A stretch of 46,262 nucleotides of DNA, taken from the NCBI GenBank assembly GCA_016208715.1, contig JACQXV010000321.1, positions 1 through 46,262 of the forward strand, read 5' to 3'. The notes under the pieces were generated by a model. It was not told the origin of the DNA. It ran no database searches and was given only the letters and a program-made list of their open reading frames with translations. Position 1 is the first letter of the stretch. Each line of letters starts with the position of its first letter. Shown one piece after another: positions 31,032 through 40,043 of the stretch. The translations under genes and the position numbers were made by a program. This stretch comes from Candidatus Woesearchaeota archaeon (GTDB lineage Archaea > Nanobdellota > Nanobdellia > Woesearchaeales > UBA11576).

Positions 31032-32510
31032 ATGACTATTGATGTGAAAAAGTACGGGTTTAAGGACTATGATGTTGAAGAGAAGACGCGTGGCGACAAA
31101 CCCATCACACTCGCGCATTATCCAAAGCCGTTGCGCAAGTTTAAAGTGATTACCGAAGCGTACAATCAGTCAATCGAGGAGATGTATTTTTGGACACTCA
31201 ACAGCCTTCGCGATGATTGGGGGTTGCACGACGTCACAAAGATCAACGACATCTTCACTGCATCAGAGCAGAGCGCATTTTGGGGCGCTGCGCAGCAGCG
31301 GCTGCAGATCCAGCAGGGGCAGGTGTCCAATTATCTCCAAACAATCGCGAAACTCGTGCGCGAACTCTTCCAGATTGTGCGCGAGCTGCGGATCCTCGAC
31401 GAGCGCCTCCTATATTATAAAGAAAGCGACAAGGCGCTTAATGGAAAAGCAACTGACCGTCAGATGGCGAATGCCGCTGAAGTTGTACTGCGCGGGTATT
31501 GGGTCGACCTCAAGGACGGCGGCGCGAAGAGTCCCGGATCGGTGTACGGGATGGCCACACAACTTGGATTTGCGATTCTTCCAGATCTGTTCTTCGCCGC
31601 GCCCGTGATAAAGCAGGAAGAAGTTGATGCATATTGCGACTCGCTTGAATTCAACCGCAAGGTTCGCGAAGTGCTGAAGCGAAAACTCAAGTCGTATATC
31701 ATGTGGAAAGAGACTACAAGGCAAGAATTAGATGTTCGCCGTAATTTCACGATCAAGTTCCTGCGCCAGCATTTCAATGTCATTCGCATGTACTTATCGT
31801 GGGTAAAGCCATACTTGCGAAATGTTCGGCGATTGTCGATGAATATGGATCGCTCTGCAAGCGAGGACTTGATTGGAGCATTTGAGGGGTCAGTGATCGA
31901 GATTGAAATCGTTGCACGAAAGCAGATGCTCAAAAGCGATGGCTCCAAAAGCGATTATTGGGCGGTTGTCGTAGCAGACTGGTATTACCGCACAAGACCG
32001 ACTATGGAATTTCACGCAGAAGGATACCAGCACAAAGGACCAATCCACGTAGGCCGCACTGAAATGACGCTTCGAAGCTACGCGTGGACGCAAGCAGACT
32101 TTGAGAATTATAAGCGCATGCGTGAGGAAGAGAACATGGAATTGCTTGGCAGCGTTGATGAAGGCGTCAAGGCTGCAATCGAAGCGTTGGGTGACGAGCT
32201 GAAAAAATATCTGCGTGAAGCCGGAGAGAAGCTTCCTGAAGATATAAAAAAGGAGGAAGAGGAAAGACGCGTTGCGGAAAAGAAGGCAAAGGAAAAACCT
32301 CCGGGAGCGCTCGAACCGTTCGTTGCGCTGTTTGGCGGCTTCAAGGAGATTTTCACGGCGCTGGCCCCTGGTATCGGGGGAAGGTATAAGCCAGAGAAGA
32401 CTGCGTGGGAATTGAAGCGAGAAGCGGGCGCGGCTGTCGGTCTTGCAAATAATGTGATATGGCAGACGTACAAGAATTTCAAGAAAAGCAGAGGATTGGT
32501 TTCCTGGTAG
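31032..32510 (+). CDS. Uncharacterised 492-aa helical protein
   Basis: The protein is soluble and mainly helical, with aromatic and charged segments such as AYNQSIEEMYFWTLNSLRDD and FLRQHFNVIRMYLSWVKPYL. A Glu/Lys-rich linker (IKKEEEERRVAEKKAKE) near 410-430 leads to a C-terminal region of about 70 residues (LEPFVALFGGFKEIFTALAP). No signal peptide or membrane segment is convincing. I do not recognise a family. The next gene starts 18 nt after its stop, so the two large proteins are probably made together. Confidence 0.8.
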   Translation: MTIDVKKYGFKDYDVEEKTRGDKPITLAHYPKPLRKFKVITEAYNQSIEEMYFWTLNSLRDDWGLHDVTKINDIFTASEQSAFWGAAQQRLQIQQGQVSNYLQTIAKLVRELFQIVRELRILDERLLYYKESDKALNGKATDRQMANAAEVVLRGYWVDLKDGGAKSPGSVYGMATQLGFAILPDLFFAAPVIKQEEVDAYCDSLEFNRKVREVLKRKLKSYIMWKETTRQELDVRRNFTIKFLRQHFNVIRMYLSWVKPYLRNVRRLSMNMDRSASEDLIGAFEGSVIEIEIVARKQMLKSDGSKSDYWAVVVADWYYRTRPTMEFHAEGYQHKGPIHVGRTEMTLRSYAWTQADFENYKRMREEENMELLGSVDEGVKAAIEALGDELKKYLREAGEKLPEDIKKEEEERRVAEKKAKEKPPGALEPFVALFGGFKEIFTALAPGIGGRYKPEKTAWELKREAGAAVGLANNVIWQTYKNFKKSRGLVSW

Positions 32511-32528
32511 GAAACAATGTAGAGAGCG

Positions 32529-34637
32529 ATGGCAATCTTTAATACAATCAGCAGCGCGGGTTACGCACACTCCATGGATCGCGCGTATTTTGTGAACGAA
32601 CAGAACTCACAGGAAGTCATTCCTGAAGGAAAAAAGAAACCAGTTGTCGGCGTCAAGGATATTGGGATGACTGTTATCGATGGGCCGAATGCAGGAAGAT
32701 TCAGCCAAAGCATCACAGCAGCGCTTCGCAGCGGCGCATCCCGGCTTGAACTGCAGCCTATTCCTGCAGGTGGTGGGAGCAGCGGCGGTGATGTGGATGA
32801 ATACGGTTACGAAGAGCGCCAAGAGATAAAGGATCTCGCAAAGATCAATGAGGTTGAGCTAACGTCGGTGCACGTGCATCATTCGACTGTGGCAAACCTG
32901 TCGGGAATGAGCCGTGAAGGGTTTTCTGAACATCAGCGCTACACTATCATTGATGAAGTGAAACGCCACATTGATTTTGCTGCCGACGCGATCGACGGCG
33001 GATCGATCGTGGTGCACACTGCTGAATTCCCGCGTGCGATCGGCGAAAGCAGGCATATCGATAAGCGTTACTTTGAAGGCTTTCCTGGTGAAGAAAAAGA
33101 GCGTATTCACAGCCTTATCAATCCTCAAACAGGACAGATCGTGAACATTCGCGAGGATCAGGAAGTGTGGGTGCCTGTGCCGGAAAAGGATGAAAAGGGC
33201 CGCATCAAGTGGCTGACTGATGAGCAAGGGAGGCCGGTCGTAGACGAGTTCTGGAGGACGCACCCGGCTCACACTCACAAGTTCAACGAAGACGGGACGC
33301 TCAAGCCAGAGTACGCTGCTGACTCAAAACTTTTCTATATTCCTACACTAAAATATGATCTTCAAGGAAACATCAGAACAGAGAAGCAGTCGTTCAAGCT
33401 TTTCAAAGAGCAGGAAGAGAATCGGGGAAAGGATGAACGCGAAGTTCTTAAGGACTTTTTTTTGCGCCAGCAGCAGGCGGAGATCACAAGTGCTTTGGGT
33501 CAGGCACGGCAGTTCGAAGTATATTATTACAAAGGCATCGAGCGCCGCAAGCGGCTCATGGAAGCACTGGATTACTGGAAGCAACGTGAGAAAGACTATC
33601 CTCCAGAAGAGAAATGGAGACTGCGTCGCCAACTTGCAGACCATCTCCCTCCGGATATCGTGGTTCCTGAAGAAAAATCAGTTACAGAGTACTTGACTGA
33701 TCTGCTCAATGACAATACAAGAGAGCTTTCGTATGGAAGGGAGACTTCTACCTCGGGCAGGACTCGCGCGCGCATGATTCAGGACATGATTCAAAAGGTT
33801 CAGTTCCTTGAGGATTATGCTGTAAAGAAGAGCGCGAATTCTCTTGCAGAGCTTGGCGCTTATGCAATGAAGATCACTGATGAGAAGCAGCCTAAGAAGG
33901 ACATCTACATCACTCCTGAGAACATGCTGCCGGAGATGGGTTGGGGTACGCATCCTCGCGAATTGCTTGAGCTCATCACGACGGCTCGAGAAAAAATGAT
34001 TGAACGGCTTACGTCACCAGAAATTCCTGATCCTTCGGGAAAGCTTGGTGATGACGGCAAGCCGTTGATGGTCAAGAGTAATGATTACCTTCCTGGAATG
34101 ACGAAAGAGCAGGCAAAGCAAGAGGCGGAAACGCACATCAAAGCGACGCTCGACACGAGCCATTTAGGCCAGTGGTACAAACACTTCAAGTACGAGGTTG
34201 ATCCACGCACAGGAGGAAAAGAAAGCGAAGAAAGTCGGCTGAAAAGATTTCACAAGTGGTACATGGAAGAGGTTGAGAATCTTTCAAAGCATAATGTTGT
34301 TGGTAACATTCACGTCGTGGATACATTCGGCAGATCCCACGTACACTTGACGGCAGGAAAAGGTCCGATGGCGGATGTGGTCATTCAGGCGGTGGAGTAT
34401 CTCAAAGAAAAAGGGGTGAAGTCGATCAGTTCAGAGGCCTCCGGAGACATTCGGGAGATCATGACAGGAACATGGCGGGCATTTGGTTCAAACATTTATA
34501 GCGTTGGGCGTGGAACTGTTCCGTTTGGAGCAATGGAACGGTCCTATTTTGGAAGAAACCCTCCGCCGTCATACGTATTTGGCGCGTATTCCCCCTCAGA
34601 AGATTGGACACTCTGGAGTGGAGTGCCGTTTGAGTAA
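32529..34637 (+). CDS. Large TIM-barrel metalloenzyme-like protein (AP endonuclease 2 / sugar isomerase fold)
   Basis: The protein has 702 aa. Barrel strands are visible at both ends: SGASRLELQPI, LTSVHVHHSTVANLSG and SIVVHTAEFPR in the first 180 residues, and ATLDTSHLGQWYKHF, NVVGNIHVVDTFG, HVHLTAGKGPM and VKSISSEASG in the last 160. His, Glu and Asp at these positions are the metal ligands in the endonuclease IV/xylose-isomerase-like family. About 330 residues of charged helical sequence lie between the halves, far longer than in ordinary members (about 280 aa in all). The reaction is unknown: DNA repair, sugar isomerisation or another metal-dependent step are all open. It follows the 492-aa gene by 18 nt. 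Confidence 0.75.
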   Translation: MAIFNTISSAGYAHSMDRAYFVNEQNSQEVIPEGKKKPVVGVKDIGMTVIDGPNAGRFSQSITAALRSGASRLELQPIPAGGGSSGGDVDEYGYEERQEIKDLAKINEVELTSVHVHHSTVANLSGMSREGFSEHQRYTIIDEVKRHIDFAADAIDGGSIVVHTAEFPRAIGESRHIDKRYFEGFPGEEKERIHSLINPQTGQIVNIREDQEVWVPVPEKDEKGRIKWLTDEQGRPVVDEFWRTHPAHTHKFNEDGTLKPEYAADSKLFYIPTLKYDLQGNIRTEKQSFKLFKEQEENRGKDEREVLKDFFLRQQQAEITSALGQARQFEVYYYKGIERRKRLMEALDYWKQREKDYPPEEKWRLRRQLADHLPPDIVVPEEKSVTEYLTDLLNDNTRELSYGRETSTSGRTRARMIQDMIQKVQFLEDYAVKKSANSLAELGAYAMKITDEKQPKKDIYITPENMLPEMGWGTHPRELLELITTAREKMIERLTSPEIPDPSGKLGDDGKPLMVKSNDYLPGMTKEQAKQEAETHIKATLDTSHLGQWYKHFKYEVDPRTGGKESEESRLKRFHKWYMEEVENLSKHNVVGNIHVVDTFGRSHVHLTAGKGPMADVVIQAVEYLKEKGVKSISSEASGDIREIMTGTWRAFGSNIYSVGRGTVPFGAMERSYFGRNPPPSYVFGAYSPSEDWTLWSGVPFE

Positions 34638-34698
34638 GGGATTTGAGGAAGGGATAATGGGACTGCAATCTTCGATGCAGGACATGTTGCTCATAGGC

Positions 34699-34850
34699 GC
34701 TCTGTCCCGAATCTCGCTTACGCTCGGCCGCTGCACCGCTCGCCGTGAGTATCTCAAGTAATTCAAGTAATCTTGTTGCCAAGAGTATGTTTAACAAACC
34801 TGTTTATCGCTTCAGCTCGCAGGGTGGCAGCGGCACATTCGTGACAGAGC
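34699..34850 (-). repeat. Family-A element with 10-bp flanking duplication
   Basis: The element is in reverse orientation, from GCTCTGTCCCGAATCTCGC to GACAGAGC, with the typical CGGCCGCTGCACCGCTCGC and TCAGCTCGCAGGGTGGCAGC parts. TGCTCATAGG lies at 34688-34697 and again at 34851-34860. It fills the gap before elp3. Confidence 0.9.
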
Positions 34851-34952
34851 TGCTCATAGGATTATCTTTATAAACACATCTCTGTTTACATCTGTTTCTC
34901 ATAAGCCTATCGAGGAGAAACGGTCTCCTGCAATTATCACGATGTTATCACG

Positions 34953-36683
34953 ATGGTTCAAGAAGCAATTACTGCGGAACTTGAAATGAAGTTCTCATCA
35001 ACAAACCGTCAACGGATGATCGCGAAGATCATCGAGACGCTCAAACAGAGGCAGCTCTCCAAAAACGAGCTTGCTCGCTACAAAGTGAAGCTATGCGGCG
35101 AGTTCAAAGAAAAGGAAATACCAACAGATATTGAAATTTTTCTGCACGCCGATCCGGCTGATATTCCTCAACTCAAGAAACTTCTGCTGACAAAGCCAGT
35201 ACGTACAATTAGCGGGGTTTCTCCTGTCGCTATAATGACCCGCCCATTTGGGTGTCCGCACGGACGCTGTACGATGTGCCCGGGAGGAATCGGCTCCCCG
35301 TATGGTGATGTCCCGCAAAGCTACACAGGACACGAACCCGCGACCATGCGAGGTATCCGTGCAAACTACGACTCGTACTTCCAGGTATTCAACCGCCTTG
35401 AGCAGTATGCCGTCAGCGGGCACATTCCCGACAAGGTTGATCTGATCGTCATGGGAGGTACGTTTCCTGCAATGCCAAAGAACTATCAGGAAGAATTCGT
35501 CACGTACGCATTCAAAGCAATGAACGACTTTTCAGATCGCTTCTTTTTTAATGGTCACTTTGACATGCTCGCATTCAGGAGCTTTTTCGAACTTCCGGGA
35601 ATGGTCGGTGATCCTCGTCGCACAGCAAACCTCCACAAAAAAATAGCTCACCTGAAAGGCGTTTCAACATTGGAAACTGAACAATTGCTTAACGAAACAT
35701 CTCACATCCGATGCATTGGCCTCACCATCGAAACAAAACCAGACTGGGGGCTTCTCGTGCATGGAAACGACATGCTTCGCTTGGGCGCAACACGCATCGA
35801 GCTGGGCGTGCAGAGCGTGTACGAAGAACCTTTACACACCATCAATCGAGGACACGGAGTAAACGATAATATTGCTGCCATACGCGCGCTCAAAGACCTT
35901 GGCTTTAAGCTTAACTTTCACATGATGCTTGGCCTGCCAGGCATCAAACGTGAACAGGACATTGCGGGAATGAAACAGCTCTTTGATGATCCTGCATATC
36001 GTCCGGATATGCTGAAGATCTACCCGTGCATGGTCATGCCAGGCACGCCGCTGTACGATGATTTCAAACGAGGAATTTTTACTCCGATATCGACTGGAGA
36101 GGCTGCGGATCGCATCGCTGAAATAAAAAGATTTGTGCAACCATACTGCCGCATAATGCGCGTTCAACGAGACATTCCCACCAAGATGACCATCGCGGGC
36201 GTCGATCAAACCAATCTTCGACAAGTCGTTGCAGAAACATGCAAGGAGCGAGGAATCACGTGCAGGTGTATCCGCTGCCGCGAAGTTGGGCGTTTCAAAA
36301 AGATCGAGCACGTTGAGATTGTCATTCAAAGTTTTGATGCAAGCGGCGGGACTGAGTTCTTTATCTCAGCTGAAGACAAGAGAAATGCTGTACTGCTGGG
36401 ATTTTGCCGAATGCGATTCCCTTCACAAGAACTTCGTGATGAGATTACAAAAGATTCAGCGATTGTTCGGGAACTGCACGTATACGGCTCTGCTGTGCCG
36501 ATCGGGTCTCAGGGCGATGTGCAGCATCGAGGATGGGGAAAGAAGCTCATGCAGTGTGCTGAAGAAGTTGCACGCATACACAAGAAGAAAAAGATGCTGG
36601 TCATTTCTGGCATTGGAGTGCGTGAGTATTACTACAAACTAGGGTATAAACGCGATGGGCCCTATGTTTCTAAAATGCTTTGA
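34953..36683 (+). CDS. elp3: tRNA uridine-34 acetyltransferase Elp3
   Basis: The 576-aa protein is the catalytic Elongator subunit, which starts the cm5U-type modification of the tRNA wobble uridine. The radical-SAM domain carries C101-P-H-G-R-C106-T-M-C109, a C-x4-C-x2-C cluster ligand set typical of Elp3, with MGGTFPAMP and GVQSVYEEPL following. A zinc-type ITCRCIRCREVG lies before the C-terminal GNAT acetyltransferase domain (VYGSAVPIG, QHRGWGKKLMQCAEEVA, SGIGVREYYYKLGY). Archaea usually have Elp3 without other Elongator subunits, and none is seen here. It stands alone, preceded by a family-A element. Confidence 0.95.
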   Translation: MVQEAITAELEMKFSSTNRQRMIAKIIETLKQRQLSKNELARYKVKLCGEFKEKEIPTDIEIFLHADPADIPQLKKLLLTKPVRTISGVSPVAIMTRPFGCPHGRCTMCPGGIGSPYGDVPQSYTGHEPATMRGIRANYDSYFQVFNRLEQYAVSGHIPDKVDLIVMGGTFPAMPKNYQEEFVTYAFKAMNDFSDRFFFNGHFDMLAFRSFFELPGMVGDPRRTANLHKKIAHLKGVSTLETEQLLNETSHIRCIGLTIETKPDWGLLVHGNDMLRLGATRIELGVQSVYEEPLHTINRGHGVNDNIAAIRALKDLGFKLNFHMMLGLPGIKREQDIAGMKQLFDDPAYRPDMLKIYPCMVMPGTPLYDDFKRGIFTPISTGEAADRIAEIKRFVQPYCRIMRVQRDIPTKMTIAGVDQTNLRQVVAETCKERGITCRCIRCREVGRFKKIEHVEIVIQSFDASGGTEFFISAEDKRNAVLLGFCRMRFPSQELRDEITKDSAIVRELHVYGSAVPIGSQGDVQHRGWGKKLMQCAEEVARIHKKKKMLVISGIGVREYYYKLGYKRDGPYVSKML

Positions 36684-36722
36684 CATGGACGACAAACAAT
36701 CACGAAAAGAACTGTTTCTTCA

Positions 36723-36781
36723 TGTCAAAAGCGGCAGGGGACCGCCAGTCAAACATACTCACTGCCGTTCGTAGATGTCAA
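36723..36781. repeat. Family-E hairpin repeat, partial copy
   Basis: TGTCAAAAGCGGCAGGGGACC-CCAGTCAA matches the left part of the copy at 37837; the right part is shorter and diverged (ACTGCCG...). It lies between the convergent elp3 and DUF1385 genes. Confidence 0.7.
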
Positions 36782-36840
36782 AAAACACACAAGATTATTA
36801 ATGGTATTCTGAAGATTCTTAAGGGTTTATCACGGCCGGC

Positions 36841-37689
36841 CTAAACAACTGCCTTGATCGCCTTGATTGCTACCTCGATCTGCCTCATCGTTGGCTCACG
36901 CGTTGTCAGTCCCTGTAACCATAAGCCTGGCACAATTATCAAGTTGAGAACAAAGTTCCTTTGGTACACCGCCCCCAGTTTCAGAATCTCGTAGGAAATT
37001 CCTGCAATAACGGGAAGCAAAAGAATCCGTGAGGCCAGTTTCACTAAAAAATTTGGACTTGTCACAAACGAGAATACAAAAATGCTGATAGCCATGACGA
37101 TGAGCAAGAAAGTTGTGCCGCACCGACGATGTTCCTTGGAGCACTTCCTCACGTTTACCACCGTCAGTTTCTTGCCGGATTCAAAGCAGTTCACGCTCTT
37201 ATGCTCAGCACCATGATACTGGAACAACGTTTTCACATCCCGCATCATGCTGATCGCGACAAGATACATCATGAAAATGCCCATACGAATTATTCCATCA
37301 ATCAAGTTAAAGAGAACGCCTTGCACGTTGAGAAGTTTAGTCAGAAACAGCGGCAGTGCAATGAATAACCCAAGGGATATAGCGATTGCAGCAATCATGG
37401 TCCAGAGCAACTCTCCGCTTGACAGTTTTTCATCTTTGGCATCGATACTCGCATTCGCTGAATAGCTCAGTGCGCTCATTCCGATCTTCATCGTCTCGAT
37501 GAGATTCACGGCACCTCGGACAAATGGCAGGTTGAGAATAGGGAACTTCTTGGTAACGCTGCCAACCCCTTGCTTCTTTACGACAATCTTGTTCTTTAGG
37601 TTCCGTACGGCAATCGCGACCTTATCACCGCGGCGCATCATTACGCCTTCAATCACCGCCTGGCCGCCGATAGGGGGTTGGGATTTCAT
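36841..37689 (-). CDS. DUF1385 membrane protein
   Basis: The protein has 282 aa. It begins PPIGGQAVIEGVMMRRGDKV, the signature start of DUF1385, and has four to five membrane segments, the conserved YHGAEHKSVNCFE and the RCGTTFLL motif (usually HPRCGT, here HRRCGT), ending with LQGLTTREPT. The His/Cys motifs face the same side and may bind metal. The function of the family is not established; in bacteria it is often next to prfA/prmC, whereas here it neighbours elp3 and the dnaJ cluster. It starts 294 nt downstream of the dnaJ stop, with a large hairpin in that gap. Confidence 0.88.
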   Translation of the reverse strand: MKSQPPIGGQAVIEGVMMRRGDKVAIAVRNLKNKIVVKKQGVGSVTKKFPILNLPFVRGAVNLIETMKIGMSALSYSANASIDAKDEKLSSGELLWTMIAAIAISLGLFIALPLFLTKLLNVQGVLFNLIDGIIRMGIFMMYLVAISMMRDVKTLFQYHGAEHKSVNCFESGKKLTVVNVRKCSKEHRRCGTTFLLIVMAISIFVFSFVTSPNFLVKLASRILLLPVIAGISYEILKLGAVYQRNFVLNLIIVPGLWLQGLTTREPTMRQIEVAIKAIKAVV

Positions 37690-37836
37690 GCAGATAGGCC
37701 ATATTGCTCCTTATATAAATATTGCTCTTTATAAGATGGAAACAAACAAAAAGACGCTAGCAGGGGGGTTCTCAAAGCTTCTTTGAGCACAATTCGAGAG
37801 AGAAAGAGAAGAGTAGGGATTTTGTTTCTTGAGAAC

Positions 37837-37926
37837 TGTCAAAAGCGGCAGGGGACCACCAGTCAATAGACAGGCAGTCAATAGACTGGTGGCATGTTCG
37901 CTTCGCGCATCCCTGCCGCCTTTTGA
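37837..37926. repeat. Family-E hairpin repeat, full copy
   Basis: TCAAAAGCGGCAGGG pairs with CCCTGCCGC-TTTTGA; inside, CCACCAGTC pairs with GACTGGTGG around two direct AGTCAATAGA repeats. The GAGCATGCTCAG palindrome at its right edge also occurs in the family-D copy near 46209. It lies between dnaJ and the DUF1385 gene. Confidence 0.8.
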
Positions 37927-37932
37927 GCATGC

Positions 37933-37978
37933 TCAGCATACCACCACAGCCACCAATCATAGATTAGCGGTATGCTGA
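37933..37978 (-). terminator. Stem-loop just after dnaJ
   Basis: TCAGCATACC and GGTATGCTGA form a perfect 10-bp stem with a 26-nt loop, beginning 5 nt after the dnaJ stop on the minus strand. It could protect or end the transcript; archaeal termination mostly uses T-runs, so the role is uncertain. Confidence 0.4.
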
Positions 37979-37982
37979 CATA

Positions 37983-39113
37983 TTAACGAAACTGTTTCTT
38001 TAATCTCTCAAAGAATGTTTGTTGCGGCACAATCTTTTCACCAAATTCTGACGCGAGCTGTTTGAGTAAGTCCTTTTGTTTCACTGTTAAGTTCGTTGGT
38101 GTATGAACCACAACCTTGACATATTCATCTCCATGTTCGTCGTGGCCCATGACTGGTAAGCCCTTGTCTTTCATGCGAAATAACGTGTTACTTTGTGTTC
38201 CCGCAGGAATGACAAGTTTTGCTTTGCCATCCATTGTCGGCACGTGGATTTCGCCACCCAACGCTACGCTCAAAAATGACACAGGAACCTCAATATACAG
38301 ATCGTAGCTCTTTCTTTCAAACACGTTGTTGGGTCTGATGTGGACTGCAATGTAGAGGTCTCCACTTCGTGCCCCGGCATCGCCCGCCTCCCCTTCGCCG
38401 GGCATGCGGAGCATGTTGCCTTCGTCAATGCCTCTGGGTATCTTGACTTTTATCTTGTGACGTTTTTCAGTCCGCCCCTCACCACGGCAGGTTGGACAAA
38501 CTTTTTTGAAGGTTTGTCCTGATCCGCCGCAGTTACGGCAAGTTGACTGAGTTTGAAACAATCCAAATGGCGTGCGTTGCGTTCGCTTCACCATTCCTGA
38601 CCCGCCGCATCCATCGCAGGTCTTGATATCTGATTTTGACTCGGCGCCTGTTCCGTCGCACTCCGAGCACTGGTCTATGCGTGGCAGGTCTATGTGCTTT
38701 TCTGCTCCATTGTAGACATCTTCAAGTTCTATCTCAAGATCGTAGCGGAGGTCCGCACCGCGTTGCGGTCCGCGCCGCCTGCCTCCTATGCCCTGACCAA
38801 AGAAGCTCTCAAATATGTCTCCGAAATCAAAGCTGCCTGCAAATCCGCCAAGGTCTCCGAAGTCAAATCCTCCTGCACCGCCCTGAAAGCCAGACATGTC
38901 AGCAGTGCCGTACTGGTCATAGTGCGAGCGTTTTTTTTCATCACCAAGGACTGCTGCAGCTTCGTTTATTTCCTTAAATTTTTCTGCGCTGCCAATTTCT
39001 TTGTTTAGGTCTGGATGGTACCTCTTTGCAAGGCGCTTGTATGCTTTCTTGATCTCTTCGCGCGTTGAGTTGCGGTCAACGCCAAGAATCGTGTAATAAT
39101 CCTTTGTCACCAT
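37983..39113 (-). CDS. dnaJ: Chaperone protein DnaJ
   Basis: The 376-aa protein is a full type I J-protein. It has a J-domain with H33-P-D35, a Gly/Phe-rich linker (about 75-115), four C-x-x-C-x-G-x-G zinc repeats ([32 protein letters not shown]), and the C-terminal substrate-binding domains. It stimulates the ATPase of DnaK and delivers unfolded clients. ATG 39113 starts the J-domain; an ATG at 39125 in frame would add four residues. The HD-domain gene lies 36 nt upstream in the same direction and probably shares the transcript; dnaK is just beyond. Confidence 0.95.
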   Translation of the reverse strand: MVTKDYYTILGVDRNSTREEIKKAYKRLAKRYHPDLNKEIGSAEKFKEINEAAAVLGDEKKRSHYDQYGTADMSGFQGGAGGFDFGDLGGFAGSFDFGDIFESFFGQGIGGRRRGPQRGADLRYDLEIELEDVYNGAEKHIDLPRIDQCSECDGTGAESKSDIKTCDGCGGSGMVKRTQRTPFGLFQTQSTCRNCGGSGQTFKKVCPTCRGEGRTEKRHKIKVKIPRGIDEGNMLRMPGEGEAGDAGARSGDLYIAVHIRPNNVFERKSYDLYIEVPVSFLSVALGGEIHVPTMDGKAKLVIPAGTQSNTLFRMKDKGLPVMGHDEHGDEYVKVVVHTPTNLTVKQKDLLKQLASEFGEKIVPQQTFFERLKKQFR

Positions 39114-39148
39114 TATACCGTTCATTTGAGTTGCTGATGGGTAAATAT

Positions 39149-39769
39149 CTATCTGATCTCACGGGATATCCCGTCCAATCTCGCATGTTGCTGTCCTGTT
39201 ATGCGCTCACTGGCTTTCTTGTGGGATTGTTTGACGCGCAACCACACAAGATCCTTCATGCCTATGTCTCCAAGCAGCTCCCATTCTATCTGCTTTGCAA
39301 ACGTGTAGAGTTCTAGGATTTCACTTTCCGCTTGCGGATAACATTCGCGGATGTAGGCAAAACGCTCTTCGAGAGTCACGAGACGGCCAGGATTCACGCG
39401 CATGTCAGCATAAAAAACTGCCTTTTGCTCAATTGTCTTAGGCACCAGCTTACCCGTCCGCAGATTCTCGGGACAATGCGTCTGAACGACTTCGGCAACA
39501 GTTGGGAATCCGCGACTGCGAAGATAGTCGCCTCCTTCTTTGCCATGATTTCCTTTCGAGCGGTGCTTTGCAACATCGTGCAAAAGTGCTGCTACTGATA
39601 CTAATTCCGCGTCGAGCGATAGCCCTCGCTTCTTGGCGATTACGCACACAGCATTCGCAACGCCCTGCACACGCCGGAGGTGGTCGATAAACAAGTCGTG
39701 CGCGCCGCTTTCACGAAGGATCTGAAGACATTCCTCTTCAGATGGCAGGCGTGATGGCTGTGATGTCAT
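39149..39769 (-). CDS. HD-domain protein (HDIG type)
   Basis: The 206-aa protein is a metal-dependent phosphohydrolase-like protein. Ligands are visible as His in the first helix region (FIDHLRRV), LLHDVAKHR with the His-Asp pair, HGKEGGDYL and [10 protein letters not shown]. The sequence fits the small archaeal HD family that includes TIGR00295 members. Substrates of this family are not firmly known; nucleotides are likely. Its position between dnaK and dnaJ is unusual for the chaperone operon and may link it to stress, which is inference. Confidence 0.8.
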   Translation of the reverse strand: MTSQPSRLPSEEECLQILRESGAHDLFIDHLRRVQGVANAVCVIAKKRGLSLDAELVSVAALLHDVAKHRSKGNHGKEGGDYLRSRGFPTVAEVVQTHCPENLRTGKLVPKTIEQKAVFYADMRVNPGRLVTLEERFAYIRECYPQAESEILELYTFAKQIEWELLGDIGMKDLVWLRVKQSHKKASERITGQQHARLDGISREIR

Positions 39770-39815
39770 GAAAGACCAAAACGCGCGGCCCCTATTTATT
39801 TCTTATGCCTGCCTT

Positions 39816-40008
39816 GGCTCTGTCCCGAATTGTGCCGCTGCCACCCTGCGAGCTGAAACGATTTACATTTGGTTAGACATCCTCTCGGCGACAAGATTAC
39901 CTTTTTTGCAATGCAAAAAAGACCAGCAAACCGAAGGTTTGCCGCTGCCTGAGATGTTCACAGCGAGCGGTGCAGCGGCCGAGCGTAAGCGAGATTCGGG
40001 ACAGAGCC
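39816..40008. repeat. Family-A element enlarged by internal hairpins
   Basis: The 193-bp copy has intact ends and near-perfect 9-bp flanks (GCCTGCCTT at 39807-39815, GCATGCCTT at 40009-40017). It holds about 45 extra bp not present in the 144-bp copies, made of CTTTTTTGCA/TGCAAAAAAG and GCAAACC-GAA-GGTTTGC hairpins. It lies between dnaK and the HD gene. Confidence 0.9.
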
Positions 40009-40043
40009 GCATGCCTTTACAGTTGCTTCTTACTGCTTTTCAG

